Shown: piece after piece, positions 36,956 to 56,223 of the stretch
How positions within the stretch are numbered: position 1 is the first letter of the stretch
Layout: each line of letters begins with the position of its first letter
Source of the DNA: Punica granatum
Lineage: Eukaryota; Streptophyta; Magnoliopsida; Myrtales; Lythraceae
DNA length: 64,000 bases
Assembly: GCF_007655135.1 (NCBI RefSeq)
Contig: NC_045130.1
Coordinates: 5,704,001-5,768,000, forward strand
Direction: 5' to 3'
Notes under the pieces: model-generated
The model's input: only the letters and a program-made list of their open reading frames with translations
Told to the model about the DNA's origin: nothing
Databases searched by the model: none
Position numbers and translations under genes: made by a program

Positions 36956-38172
36956 ATGGATTCTCATTCTTCTTCCTACCACAGTACTTCTTCTGTCTCA
37001 GGCTTCTACAGCTTCCTCGCAAACGGCCTCGACGAGCTCGAAACCACGGCCTTCTCAGCCAACTTCTTGTCCTTTCAGTACCTCCAGCGCGTCCTCTCAT
37101 CGCTGCGGTCCTTCCACGCCCAACTCACCATCCTCGTACAGAAACTCCGGCTCCCTGTGGGTGAGAAGTGGCTCGACGAGTACATGGACGAGAGCTCAAA
37201 GCTCTGGGAAGCCTGCCATGTCATCAAGTCTGCTGCCTCCGCCATGGAGGGATACTGCAGCGCCGGCTCTAACATCGTCTCGTCTCTTCTCGGGTTTCAT
37301 GATGACGAGTTCGGTGATTATGATCATTATCGACAGGTAACATTTCCCACCTGTATTGTTTTGAGTCTATATTCGTAACCGTGTCTGGTTCGAAAGAAAT
37401 AGAACTGTCGTATAATCTCGAAGACAATGATCTTGCTTAGCTTAGCTATTCAATTTGGTTTCGTATTTTCGGTTTTTGTCGTAGCCGACATGACCACATT
37501 GAATTGGTTTATTTAATTTGACGCGTTAGATATATATATATATATATATAGGTGCTTTGGGCTATAGATGGTTGCAGAAGGGAGTATGTCGGGCTCACGG
37601 AGACGAACAAGACCTTGATCGAGAGAAGAATCGAGCCGCTCGGGCTCTCCTTCAACGAGAACAACATCTCGTTCCCGATGCAGTCTAACTTCAACGGGTT
37701 CATGGGGTTCCGGGGCGTCCTCTACGCGATGAGAAATGTGACCACGCTGCTCCTCATGATCCTTCTCGAAGGGCTGGTCTACTGCGGGCCAGTCTCTAGT
37801 TTCACCTGTGAGGGGGACTGTAACGGGGGGATGCCGAACATGGTCTTTGGGTCTAACTTCATGGCATCCATTGCGAGGTTGCGGAGAAGGGTGGCCGATG
37901 AGATGGAAAGCATCGGACAGGGAATGCCCGGGATTTTGTTGTATGAGCTTAGGAGGGCGAGGTTCGCGATTGAAGAGGTGAGGTCGGAGGTAAAGCGGAG
38001 CGTGGACAGTGGGACCGAAGTAGTCCAGGTCGGAGAGAAAGCCGAGAGGCTGAAGGTTTGCTTTGGAGGGCTGCGGAACGGGGTAGAGAGCATCGTGGGC
38101 CAGCTCGATGATTTCTTCGATGAAATAGTCGAAGGGAGGAAGAAGCTCTTGGACTTGTGCAGTCGTAGGTAA
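36956..38172 (+). CDS. BYPASS1 (BPS1)-like plant protein
   Basis: Two exons, 36956-37336 and 37552-38172, join in phase to 333 residues. BPS1-like proteins are plant-specific; Arabidopsis BPS1 limits production of a root-derived mobile signal, but most members have no known biochemical role. Here the N-terminal part has [20 protein letters not shown] and [20 protein letters not shown], similar to the helical BPS pattern. The second exon has a hydrophobic segment ([20 protein letters not shown]) and a helical, charged C-terminus ([20 protein letters not shown]). The start is the ATG right after a CT-rich leader. The intron (215 bp) ends in a (TA)n run that directly forms the AG acceptor (37529-37551), so it lacks a normal polypyrimidine tract. 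The family call rests on overall pattern and could be a sister family. Confidence 0.6.
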
Positions 38173-40764
38173 ACATAGAAGACAGACAAACATATGTAGA
38201 CAGACAGTCGAAGAATAGATAGTTAGCTATCGATCGATTGATGTGTTGATTAGGTCGAGTGCGCATAAATCAATTCTGGCCGCGATCGAACAGGAGAAAT
38301 GGGAAATGAAGGAATTGTAAAGCGGAGTTGTTATAAATTGTTATTTTGATGCTGAAGATTCTATAGTGATTCTTGTTTTCAATTGGTCGTCTCTTTTTTC
38401 TTTTTTATAGGAGTTTTATAATTTGTATGGAATTACGAGATGTTCTCAGTTATTTACGGAAAGTAATTTTCCATAGGCAGTGTATCGATTTAATCAAAAT
38501 GCTGTGCGAAAAGATTGTGGCGAGGAACATTTTATCTAAACTGCACCTAGAAAGGAAAAATTCTTTGGGAGGCAAAAAGAGAATGGGATGCTATTGCTTT
38601 GAAAAAAAAGCCAAATCCCACAAGCAAAAGATATTACTGAAAGATAAGGAACAAGAAGAATATTTTTTAGAAATCTGCAGTTTAATTTTCTTACTGGAAA
38701 TTTATAAATAAATAAAAAAGACATTTTTTCTTTATTTATGTCTTGTAATGTTTGTCCCCAACAGATGATTGATTCCTCTGCAGTAACTAGAAAGAACTGT
38801 TTCCCTTGAAGAAAAAGAAACGAAAAATGAAATAATACTTCTGGCTGAGAAAGAGGTACAGCGCGGTTACGCTCGACTTCGAATTGGCTTCGATTCTTAT
38901 CAATGCGGTTTCCTGTACTCTTTTACTTCTTGTCTCATTTATTTCCTATTTCTTATCACCCTATTAGATTCATGTATCTCTTTTATGACTGAAAAAGGAA
39001 AAAAAAAAAAAAGTACATTTCACTTTGTCGAATGCGCATCATAATTACCCGATGCATATGGTTCGGCAGGTTTCTCCCGTCGGATAAAAATCCAAAAGGG
39101 GATTTCATCAGATCACATTCTCCATCTTATGGATTGTCATTTTCATGTTGACTAGAGGAAAGATTGGAATATATGATGCTGACTTGTATGAGAAAAAAGT
39201 GTCTTTCTTTTCCTCTCCTTTCGCTTACCCATTTTCGGCTGGTCCGACCAAATGTGTCGAAACAACGGGATACAATCATATTCATACCGAGATGCCCTAA
39301 CACCCCCAGAATCTCGTATAGGGTCGTGACAAATAACGTCCATGGATTCCATGAGTCCGGCGCTCATGGCTCAACACTGCCCCTTCAGGGTGTGCCAACG
39401 CATTGAGGGTGCATTTGGAGTGTGAAAACTCGAAATGACACAACCGTCTAATTAAAAGGTTAATTTTGTGAGATACGGCGTACATGAAGAGTGGGCAAAA
39501 TGGACTGGCTGGCAGGCAAAGCCAGCTTTAGTGACAGGAAACCATAAGAGGCTGGAAATTAATCTCGTGAGAGATGAAGAACTCAGAGGCCAAAATGTGT
39601 ACGTTCATCTGCAAGAAAGAGCATCGTAACATGATATAATTCCATTCCTCCCTTCCTCTGCCATTTGGTGACAGGAATGATTGATTCTTGAACAAAGGTC
39701 TTTTGTAACCTTCCAAACAGACAATCAGAAATTCCAAAAAAAAAAAAAATCGTATTTCAAAGTTTTGAGATCAACATGATCGTTTGTTGGATATGAAACT
39801 ACTTTTTTCCCAAGAAAACCGAGAAATGCTGCTTGAGATTTATATGTCCGGAGTTTCCATCGGCTCTGCTTTGACAGCGATCTCGACCCGGTCGCGATGA
39901 TTCGGAGATATCTTTTACGCGGAGTGTTTAGTTTGCCATGTTTATTCTCATTATTGATGAATGGTTTATTGTGTGTGGTTTGTAACAGAGTTAAAGCGAC
40001 TAATGATGTCTCTTAGTGAAGCAATGATGAAAAAGTTTGGTCATAGGACGTAACTGAACAAAAACAGACCCAGAGAGATTCCCTCGTCTTTTTTCCCTCG
40101 CTTTTCTTCGATTTCGAAACAAGGTCCGACGATTTTCTACCTTTCTCGAGAAAGCATATAGTCCGATTATCGGTTTCTTTCTTTCAATCTACAGAAACCC
40201 GACCCCGAGAGAGTCGACTGCAATACACGGAAACCGACAACTTATATATGTTCACGAATGCGTTAGATCGGGCACTCGTGCTAAAGATCTCTTCCTTGCT
40301 TACCCAATGTGAAAACTTCAGCCATGTGATGCGTCACGATGCAACCTAGCAGGATTATGACATGCCGGCCCCAAACAGTACCAGACTTACAATGTGACGC
40401 GACAACCTGTGTCTCTCCATCATTTTATCCATCTCAGATCATAACCAGACGTACTTGGACCGCGATAAATTTTTATCATATGGTAAGCACCGAAATTTCA
40501 ATCAGACTCCCGCATTTCATCGAGAGATCAGGCGCACAGCACAAACAAATGGAAACGAGGCAAAGAAAATTGCCCCTATTGAAACTATGTGTACAGTTAC
40601 ATATGCTGCATATCGAATTATTACATTTACTGCAAATGATAGCATAGTACTCATCTTCGACAGCCAGAAATTCGAGACCATAAGGTTATGATTCTTGTCA
40701 TTTTCTTTTCGCATCATAAATTAACTGATCACAACAAGGGTTAGTAAATTCTCAATCTCCTCTA
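38173..40764. other. Intergenic region
   Basis: It holds the 3' flanks of two convergent genes (the BPS1-like gene and RECQ4A). The stretch 39230-39420 (…aatctcgtatagggtcgtga…) has the look of old retroelement sequence but shows no coding or LTR ends I can define. The short frames at 38373-38711 and 40339-40691 are A-rich or unsupported. Confidence 0.45.
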
Positions 40765-48643
<7,879 letters not shown>

Positions 48644-48829
48644 TGGCTCGTCCCGAGGCATCAATCAACATATTCGTCAGCACACGGGACTCGTAAGATT
48701 GACAATTTTGTGAGGATCCAAGCGCGACCTAAGCGGCAGAGCCTCCGAGAGCGATTCTCCGGTGAAGCGAGCGAGGAGGACTGTGACAAGCTTGCGTTGC
48801 TTCGCTGAGATTTTCGACGAAATCGACAG

Positions 48830-48870
<41 letters not shown>

Positions 48871-48969
48871 CGAGAGGGAAGAGAGAGAAATTCGTAATGG
48901 AGAGCCCGCGATGAAGTGGCGGGATTTTAATTTTTCGCTCAATTTTTATATTTTTTACTGTTAATTAAT
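48644..48969. other. 5' region of RECQ4A
   Basis: It includes the presumed 5'UTR, with a (GA)n tract at 48832-48867, and the proximal promoter. The TIR element begins only about 330 bp upstream of the start codon, so the promoter is short or partly replaced by the element. Confidence 0.5.
48832..48867. repeat. (GA)n microsatellite in the RECQ4A 5' region
   Basis: About 18 GA units on the plus strand, CT on the transcribed strand, similar in kind to the tract in the SnRK2 leader. Confidence 0.9.
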
Positions 48970-49896
48970 AGGGAAAATTATCTTTCTTCCCCCAAACTAT
49001 AGAGCCAGTGCACTTTTACCCTTCAAACTAATTTTTTGGAACATTTGCCCTGGTAGGTATAGCTAAAGGAGAATGTCCCTCCCGCCATCCATTTTTTTGG
49101 TGTGAACTCTAGTATTCGAAAGCCTAATTGGGCATCTTGCTGTCCCTTTTGTTGTCAAATTTATCGGAAAATTCATGTGCCATGCACATGACTCGTGAGG
49201 GAGGAAAAAAAAGAGAGAAATTCGAAATAAAAAAATAAAAAAGCATCATCTCTGACCCTCTTTTCCCACCTGACTGCTGCTCTTCTTCTAATGACCCTCA
49301 CCTCCTTCTCCAACCTCACCAGAGGATATTGTCCAATGAGCCATCGTTATTGTTAACCTACCGAGAAAAGACATAGAGAACACAAAGAGAGATAGGTATT
49401 GAGATTGCCGATTGCCACAAGTCAAGTCCTCATGGTCAGGCCACTACCGACCTCGCGAGCATGTGTGTTCTTGTGCATGCGTTGGTAAGGGGGTTCGATG
49501 GCGACGTTCTTGAGCCTCAACAGTAGCTAGGGTGGTTCGCTAGCCAATACTCTCTAGCGAGGTTTGTGAGAAACGCGGGGTTCATCTAAGGGGAGGACCG
49601 TCAGAGGGGAAGGGGTAATCCGATAGGGTGATAGGGGGTTGGCAGGGAAAGGTCAAAAGGAGATGACAACTTCTTCTTTTTTTTTCCTTTCATAATTCGA
49701 TTTTCTTTTTTTAAAAGTTTTTCCTGAGTATGTGCACAACACATGGTTTTCCCGTTAAAATTGACAGCAAAATGGACAACAAGGGGGACGACATTTTCCT
49801 CCTGCAATAATTTAAGGGGCAAAATACTCCCAAAAAATAGTTTGAGGGTTGAAAGTGCCCCTGCTCCATAGTTCGGGAGGGAAGGTAATTTTCCCT
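48970..49896. mobile_element. Non-autonomous TIR DNA element, about 930 bp
   Basis: The left end AGGGAAAATTATCTTTCTTC, CCCCAAACTATAGAGC, gtgcacttttacccttcaaa and ctaattttttgga match the reverse complement of the right end: AGGGAAAATTACCTTCCCTC, CCGAACTATGGAGC, ggcactttcaaccctcaaac and tattttttggga. The TIRs are about 85 bp. The interior contains a piece of the SINE family phrase (49098-49130) and no coding sequence. A target duplication is not clear, so the superfamily is uncertain; long TIRs of this kind occur in Mutator-like non-autonomous elements. Confidence 0.8.
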
Positions 49897-50472
49897 AACT
49901 TATATCTCTTTCATGCAATCTTTTTAAAAAAAAAATTCGTTGAATAAAAATGTTTTTTCTTTTTCGTAATTTTTTTCCTGGCATTTCCGTATTTTCATTT
50001 TGGTGTCCTAAGCAAACACAATAAAATAACTCATCAAGATTTTAATTTCACCCTTTGTTTATTTTTTTAGTTTCTTACCATGACAGTATTTCACATAATT
50101 TTCTATATTTTGATTTTAAAAAATCTATATTTAGTCTGCATGTGATTTAAATCGAATCGATTGTCCAAATGACTTCGTGGTTTATGTAGAAAAAAATGAA
50201 AACAAGCAGAATTTGGTTTATTACAAATTAATGCATTTATACTTCTTATTGGGATTTTAGTTTTATCTAAATAACTAATTATAGCTAAAAATACCAACGA
50301 ATGAACGTTTTGAGTTGGACTCGCTCTCCCTCTCTTATTGCCCTCTCTCCTTATCCATCCTTTTCTCATCCTCCATACTCTCTAATTGATTCATTTTTTT
50401 CTTCATTGTGATCTCTCTTCTTCCTCAGAACACATCCGAATCGCAAAATCGCTCGACGGATTCATTTGGTCG
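49897..50472. other. AT-rich spacer and promoter of the DnaJ-like gene
   Basis: It lies between the TIR element and the DnaJ-like gene. A CT-rich leader begins at about 50320. No gene is seen. Confidence 0.5.
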
Positions 50473-52370
50473 ATGAGGATGGCTGAACCCCGTTCGTCGA
50501 GCCCAACACATCTATACACCCTGTTGGGCCTCTCCGGTGGCAGCAGCAAGGCATCGAGCATCCTTGACATCTCTAAGGCGTACAAGTTCATCACCATGAA
50601 ATGGCATCATGATCATGACCACAAGAATTCTACTTCGGACAAATTCAAGGTCAATCATTCAACCCACGACGCCGCCAAGGTACACTATAACATCACGTAA
50701 CTAAAGAGCTTTTGATATATTATTACGGAATAGCTCTGAAATTTTTTATTCAAAATTTCGGATATTTCATATGATTGTTAAGGAAAAAGTGTCCATGAAA
50801 AGGAAAATATTCCGAAGTTCAATAGGAATAGCTTTCAAATTTTCTCACTTTTTTTTCATTTTTTTTGTGATTTTTGATAGATTTTTGTTTTTTTTGGCCA
50901 CCATAGGAATCTAGCCGTGGGAAGAATGCAGAGAGGATTTCCAGCAGCGAGGACGCAACGACGTCGTGGGAGGCCAATGACCCGTCGTTCTACCACCGCC
51001 ACAACCGCAGCGGCAGCTGCATCGATGACAGCTTTGTCCACCGCCGCTCCTCCTCCTTCCTCTCCAAGAGTGCCAGCCGACGGAGCCACACCCCTACGCC
51101 ATCTTCCTTCTCCCGGACAGCAAGCCGCCGAAGCAACTCCGTGGCGGACTTCTTCAGCGGTGGCTTGGGGTCCCTCTCGAGGAGTGCAAGCCGGAAGCTG
51201 GGGCATGGCCTGTCGGAGCATCCCGAGGTGGCGGCCACCACTCCGACCACTCCTACATGGAGCGCGTCATGCAGGACACCGACGAGGATGATGTCGAAGG
51301 TGGGACGTGGGCCCCCCGAGGGGCCCACCACCCCGGCCAACGCTTCGAGGAGCACGTCGAGCGGCAAGACCAGGATGATGTCGAGGACGACGAGCAGCAT
51401 CAGGGGAGGGAGTAGCACGGCACCGGAGGCCCCTGAGAGAGACACCACACCGACCGTGGCTTCAAGGAGCGCATCAAACAGCAGAATGCCGACGAGGACT
51501 ATGCGGAGGACGACCAGCAGCGTCGGGAGAGGGAGGAGTGAGACACCGAGCATGCCCTCTGGCTCCGAGGCAATAACCGAGAGAGCCACCACTACGACTG
51601 CCGCTTCAAGGAGCACATCGACCTGCAGGACACCAACTAGGACTATGTCGAGGACGACGAGCAGCATCAAGATTGTGTACTCGCAGACGTCAGCAAGGAA
51701 GAAGCCACAACCGATCGAGATGAAACTCGAGTGCACACTCGAGGAGCTGCTTACCGGGTGCATCAAGAAGGTCACCATCACGAGAGACGTCCTTTCGGAG
51801 GCCGGGTATGTGTTTTAAACCTAATGACCGCCTGATAGTCGGATTAGTCAAGCGACTCTGAGCCGAACCTGGATAGATCATGATCTAACGTTGTATGTGA
51901 TTATTGCATGTGCATGGGGCAGAGTAATTCAAGAGGATGAGACGCTGAAGATCAGCGTGGAGCCAGGGTGGAGGAAAGGTACGAAGATCATGTTTGAGGG
52001 GAAAGGCGATGAGAAGCCCGGTTACCTGCCGGCGGACATAGTGTTCGTGATCGAGGAGAAACGGCACCCTCTGTTCAAGAGGAGAGGAGACGACCTGGAG
52101 ACCACGGTCGATATCCCGCTGGTGCAGGCGCTGACAGGGTGCACGCTCTCGGTACCTTTGCTAGGAGGGGATAAGATGGCCTTGAGCTTCGAGGAGATCA
52201 TATATCCGGGATACAAGAAGGCCATCTCGGGCCAGGGAATGCCTTGTACCAAGGACCCGAGCCGGAGAGGTGAGCTGAGGATCACCTTCTTCGTCGAATT
52301 CCCTTTACAACTGAGCGAAGAACGCAGACTCGAGATTCGTAGTATTCTTAACAAATGTGATTCTTCGTAA
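50473..52370 (+). CDS. DnaJ/HSP40-like protein with degenerate J-domain
   Basis: Three exons, 50473-50679, 50907-51805 and 51923-52370, join in phase to 517 residues (515 if the second ATG at 50479 is used). It is related to the plant family of Arabidopsis At1g11040: J-like N-terminus, long Ser/Arg/Thr-rich middle, and a type II DnaJ C-terminal peptide-binding domain. The C-terminal domain looks complete (KLECTLEELLTGCIKKVTIT, VEPGWRKGTKIMFEGKGDEK, PLVQALTGCTLSVPLLGGDK, GQGMPCTKDPSRRGELRI). The J-domain is not: the HPD tripeptide reads HHD (MKWHHDHDHKN) and the expected helix III/IV is missing (DKFKVNHSTHDAAK instead of EINEAYKVLSD). Without HPD, stimulation of Hsp70 ATPase is not expected. 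The middle (about 51250-51690) contains imperfect internal repeats ending in RTMSRTTSSI. A GC-rich exon 2 gives many shadow frames on the other strand. Confidence 0.88.
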
Positions 52371-53396
52371 AGAATTCCTATACAATGAAGAAGAGGGTAT
52401 CTATTGTATTCATTGAGCGGCTTCTTATTGCACTTGGACCATGCTCTGCTACGATCCGGGCCAGGATGAGTATGCGGAAGCGGTGGCATGGCCTGGTGCG
52501 CTTTTGACTTTTCCTCCACACCGTCCATCGATCGGGAGTTTTGCGGTAGTCATCGAAGTAACCATTTGTGCGACCTTTAAATGTGTACGTATAATAATCC
52601 GACAGTGCAATGGGAATAGGCTGTTAATAATACACAAACCGACGAGGGATCATCATCGTCATTATTATCAACAGATCACAACAATAAAAGCTTACACAGG
52701 CAAAAGAAGACAGCGTTAACAACTAGCTGAAGTTTACGCACGCAGGCGCATCGATGATGCAGGTTGTTACATAAGAGCAGCTACGTACACCAGTTGCTAG
52801 AGGGACGGCAACGATGATGTCCAAGTGGATTAGCCTAGGGCCACATGAGTTTACGCGAATCCGGAGTAGGTCGCATGATTCCGCCCATGGCGTGGCCTAC
52901 ATGGTCCAAAAATCCGGGAACGTGATGGGAAATTGTTCCCCACGCATGTCCCAGCTGCAGGAGACCCCGCATTGGCTTACAGCAGGAAGCAATGCATCAA
53001 ATCGACACCATTTATATTAATTCAAAAGCTTTTAATGAGTTCCATTTCGGTGGGGAGTAGGACCTTTAAGCAAGGGATAATCTGTGGCGCCATTGCCATC
53101 GGCGTTGTGGTCTCAGGCGGCGGCGGCTGCAGTGCCAGGGACGAATAAGTGCGGCAACCCACAGTGCCATCATTGGAGCAGCACTCGTGCCGGGGGAGAA
53201 CTTGGAATAGCCCAGCTTCGTTCTCTTCATGAGTAACGGGAGGCATGAGTTGTTCTAGGTAAGAAGCAAATTTATAGTGACATCAGGCCAGGTTTTTACT
53301 GTGGTTCCTCTTGGAAAATTCTACGATACATGTTGTTGCAAAGACATCCAAACGAGGTTAGAATCGCGAAAAATCGGAAAAATAACGATACCAAAT
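52371..53396. other. Intergenic interval 3' of the DnaJ-like gene
   Basis: It contains the 3'UTR of the DnaJ-like gene and unassigned sequence. Small frames at 52814-53148 and 53277-53588 have no recognisable product; the latter runs into the solo LTR. Confidence 0.5.
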
Positions 53397-54012
53397 ATAT
53401 ATGGTAAAACCCTCAGACGGAGGGAAATATCGACGGACAGAGCAGCAGAATCCAGTAGATTAAAAAATCGGAGATTACAACCAAGATATGACTCATGTTT
53501 CCCAAGCACCCTTACCAACCCAAACCTCACCGAGAAGAGTCTTTCCCGACCTCTTAATTCACTCACCATTCTCGCTCTAAGACTTTAGAGTTATAGAGAA
53601 AATATTCCCGAGAGATTTCCGAAAGATCTCACCTAACACTCACCGTCTCTAATAACATTGTACCCTTGACTACAAGACTCACTCCCTATATATAGATACA
53701 ATACCCTAAATATCCTCTAGAATATATCCAAAATATCCCTAAATTACCTAGGAAGATTTATTCTTTAAGTAGATTCAGAATTACAACGAAATCGCACCAA
53801 AACGGAAATCAAATCGCAGGATTATCTTGTTCTCGGCCAAACTCACCATGGCAAACTTTGTTGATCGCCTCTATACTTTGTGTCGTTGCACATTTGGCAT
53901 TTTCACCATGGTACGATTTGTTGATTGTTTCCTTTTCTTCGGTCGATTCTTCTTTCTTGTTTCTGGATCTTTGAGTCTTCCCGGCTTGACACGAGACACC
54001 TCTAACAATATA
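53397..54012 (-). mobile_element. Solo LTR, probably Copia
   Basis: The LTR spans 53402-54007. On the minus strand it starts TGTTAGAGGTGTCTCGTGTC and ends ...GGTTTTACCA, that is TG...CA. It has a TATA-like TATCTATATATAGGGAG (about 53680-53700). The flanks carry atata at 53397-53401 and 54008-54012, consistent with a 5-bp target duplication, though this is inside AT-repeat sequence. No internal retrotransposon domains are next to it, so it is a solo LTR left by recombination. Confidence 0.65.
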
Positions 54013-54049
54013 TATATATATATATATGGTATAGAAGAATTGACACATT

Positions 54050-54395
54050 AAGTGAGCATTTGGATAACTCTACCTCCATAAAATAGAGACAAAATAGTTG
54101 GAGAAATTATTATTATAATAATAGCTAGGAAAAAAATGTGAGAATTTATTATGAAATTGGAGAAAATGACAAAAAAATAATAAATAGTTTGGAGAATTTA
54201 GTATTAAAATTTAGTTGTAATAATACTTTAAAAAAGTATGTAAGAGAATTTATTATTAAATTAATGAAAAAGATTAAAAAGAAAAAGAAGAAGAAGAAGA
54301 AGTCATGATTGCATGTTGAATTGATAGAAGAATAAATTAGAGTGGAGCGGAGTGGAGTGGAGTTGAATTATATTATGAAACCAAACAAAGCACAT
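54050..54395. mobile_element. Diverged AT-rich MITE
   Basis: It starts taagtgagcatttggataac and ends gagtggagttgaattatatt ... accaaacaaagcacatg, giving short inverted ends (GTGAGCATTTGG against GTGCTTTGTTTGG). The interior resembles the 18151-18453 family (repeated gagaatttattatgaaatt words). The match is loose. Confidence 0.45.
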
Positions 54396-56223
54396 GTGTA
54401 CTAATATTAACCCCTTACTTTATTATGAAATTAAATAAAAGTAAAAATATAAAATGTGTACAATATGTATATATAGTATTTTATTTATTTATTGTTTGCG
54501 GATATCTAGACTCCATAAATCACGAAAAAAAGGAATTTATGGCTCTACCGATATATTCTTTATTAATTGATTAATTAAAAGTTAATGTAGTCACTTTTAT
54601 AATTTAAAATTAGAATATCCAAGCATTTGACTGAAAATGCTTTCATTATAGTTGAATAACTGAAACGATAAATCATAAAAATTAAAATTTGTTGCCTCAA
54701 ACTTATAATTTTGACAAATTAATCTATTAGAACAACAAAATATTGTTGCTAACTAACTTAAAATAAAAATACTCAAGCACTTGACCCCTGAACATATTTA
54801 ATATGCTAATTAATTCAATAGTCAATAGTTTATATGATTATTATATGCATGTATATGCATATGAATTGTATTTATGAAGTGGGTTGTCTAGGTACAATAT
54901 GTGTGCATTATATAAATATATGTTTATATTATATTTATATCAAGTGAACCATATTAGAAGAGTTTCTTTTTTATATGTGTTTAAAAAATATTTCTAAGGT
55001 AATTATCCTAAAATAAAAGAAAAACTTTGTAATAATTAGGACCAATTTCCGTATTTTATTATATTTATATAGTTATAAATGAAGTCAAGTTAATTATACA
55101 TTAGGAGGTTAACAAGCTGAGATAGAAATTAAAGCATGTTCAAAAATTAGATAAAAGACTCGAGAGAATATCAATCATATTAAAATCTTGTGCAAAACGT
55201 CCACATAAGTTTAAAAAATAAGCAACAATGCACTTATATTAAATGATCAAGATGTCGTACTTGATTATGTTAAAAGCATTACAATATATAAACATTTATT
55301 TTTATATGAAAAATATTTGTATTAAATCATGCATGTCTCTTCATTCCTAATAAATGAAGAAAATGACGCTAACAAAGGTAAAAATAGAACCGTGAAACAT
55401 ATAATCAAGTATAATTTTTTTTTTTGTGACAAGGGAGGTCCATGAACATAATACATGAAATAAAGCATTAAAAATTATATATTGATTATAAGTAGTTTTA
55501 CTAATTTTGATTAATAACTTATGAAAAACTCCCGTGCAATGCTGGATGAACACTAGTTGTATATATGGCACATACATGTATTTAATGGCTGCGATTTAAT
55601 CTTCAAATTTCAAATATGAAAATTCAAAAAATTTCAATGGTTGAAATTTTGAATGTATGGTACATATACCTTCAATCGCATGTATTGTAGACCAATTCAG
55701 AGCTAGGTAACTATCTTCCAATTCCACACATTGATGTTATGTTGGTTTTATGTCATGGATGCGATTAGACCTCCTTTCCGGAGAGTGTCCCCAGTTTAAC
55801 ATTTTTGCTACTAACTCCCAAAGAATTTGTTGCTCAACCAATTAGCTACACGATCCAACCGATTACCGACCGAGGCTCGTACGAGACAATTCTAAAGTTA
55901 GATGATCGTCCAAGTCTACACAAGATTTGTATTCCGTGGGAACGAGAACATTGACTATCCCAAGTCTCATGTTAAGTGAGACCCAATTAATTTGAGATAT
56001 CAGAATCAGACCACCGAGGGTGGCATGGTAGTTAGCCTTAGACCGGTTGCTCGTACGTCTCAGTTTCCAATCACCTCCCCTTGCGTTCACAATTCGGGGT
56101 AAAAAGCCATTTACCTAATCATCAGCGACTGTAACAGTAGCATTCTTAAGCTGTGCATTTCAAATTCATGCCTTTCTTCCATGCAAAGCATCCCGCATAT
56201 TCATCTATATGATCTCAGGGGCC
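54396..56223. other. AT-rich intergenic region
   Basis: Very AT-rich sequence with no gene seen. The frame at 55863-56090 has no recognisable domain. Confidence 0.5.

Noticed and set aside
37513..38193. 226-codon minus-strand frame opposite the BPS1-like exon 2
   Set aside because: No known domain; the plus-strand frame joins in phase to exon 1 and has the family pattern.
50990..51781. 263-codon minus-strand frame opposite the DnaJ-like gene
   Set aside because: It is the antisense of the GC-rich, repetitive exon 2; hydrophobic repeats mirror the Ser/Arg repeats. The plus-strand frame has family matches and splice continuity.
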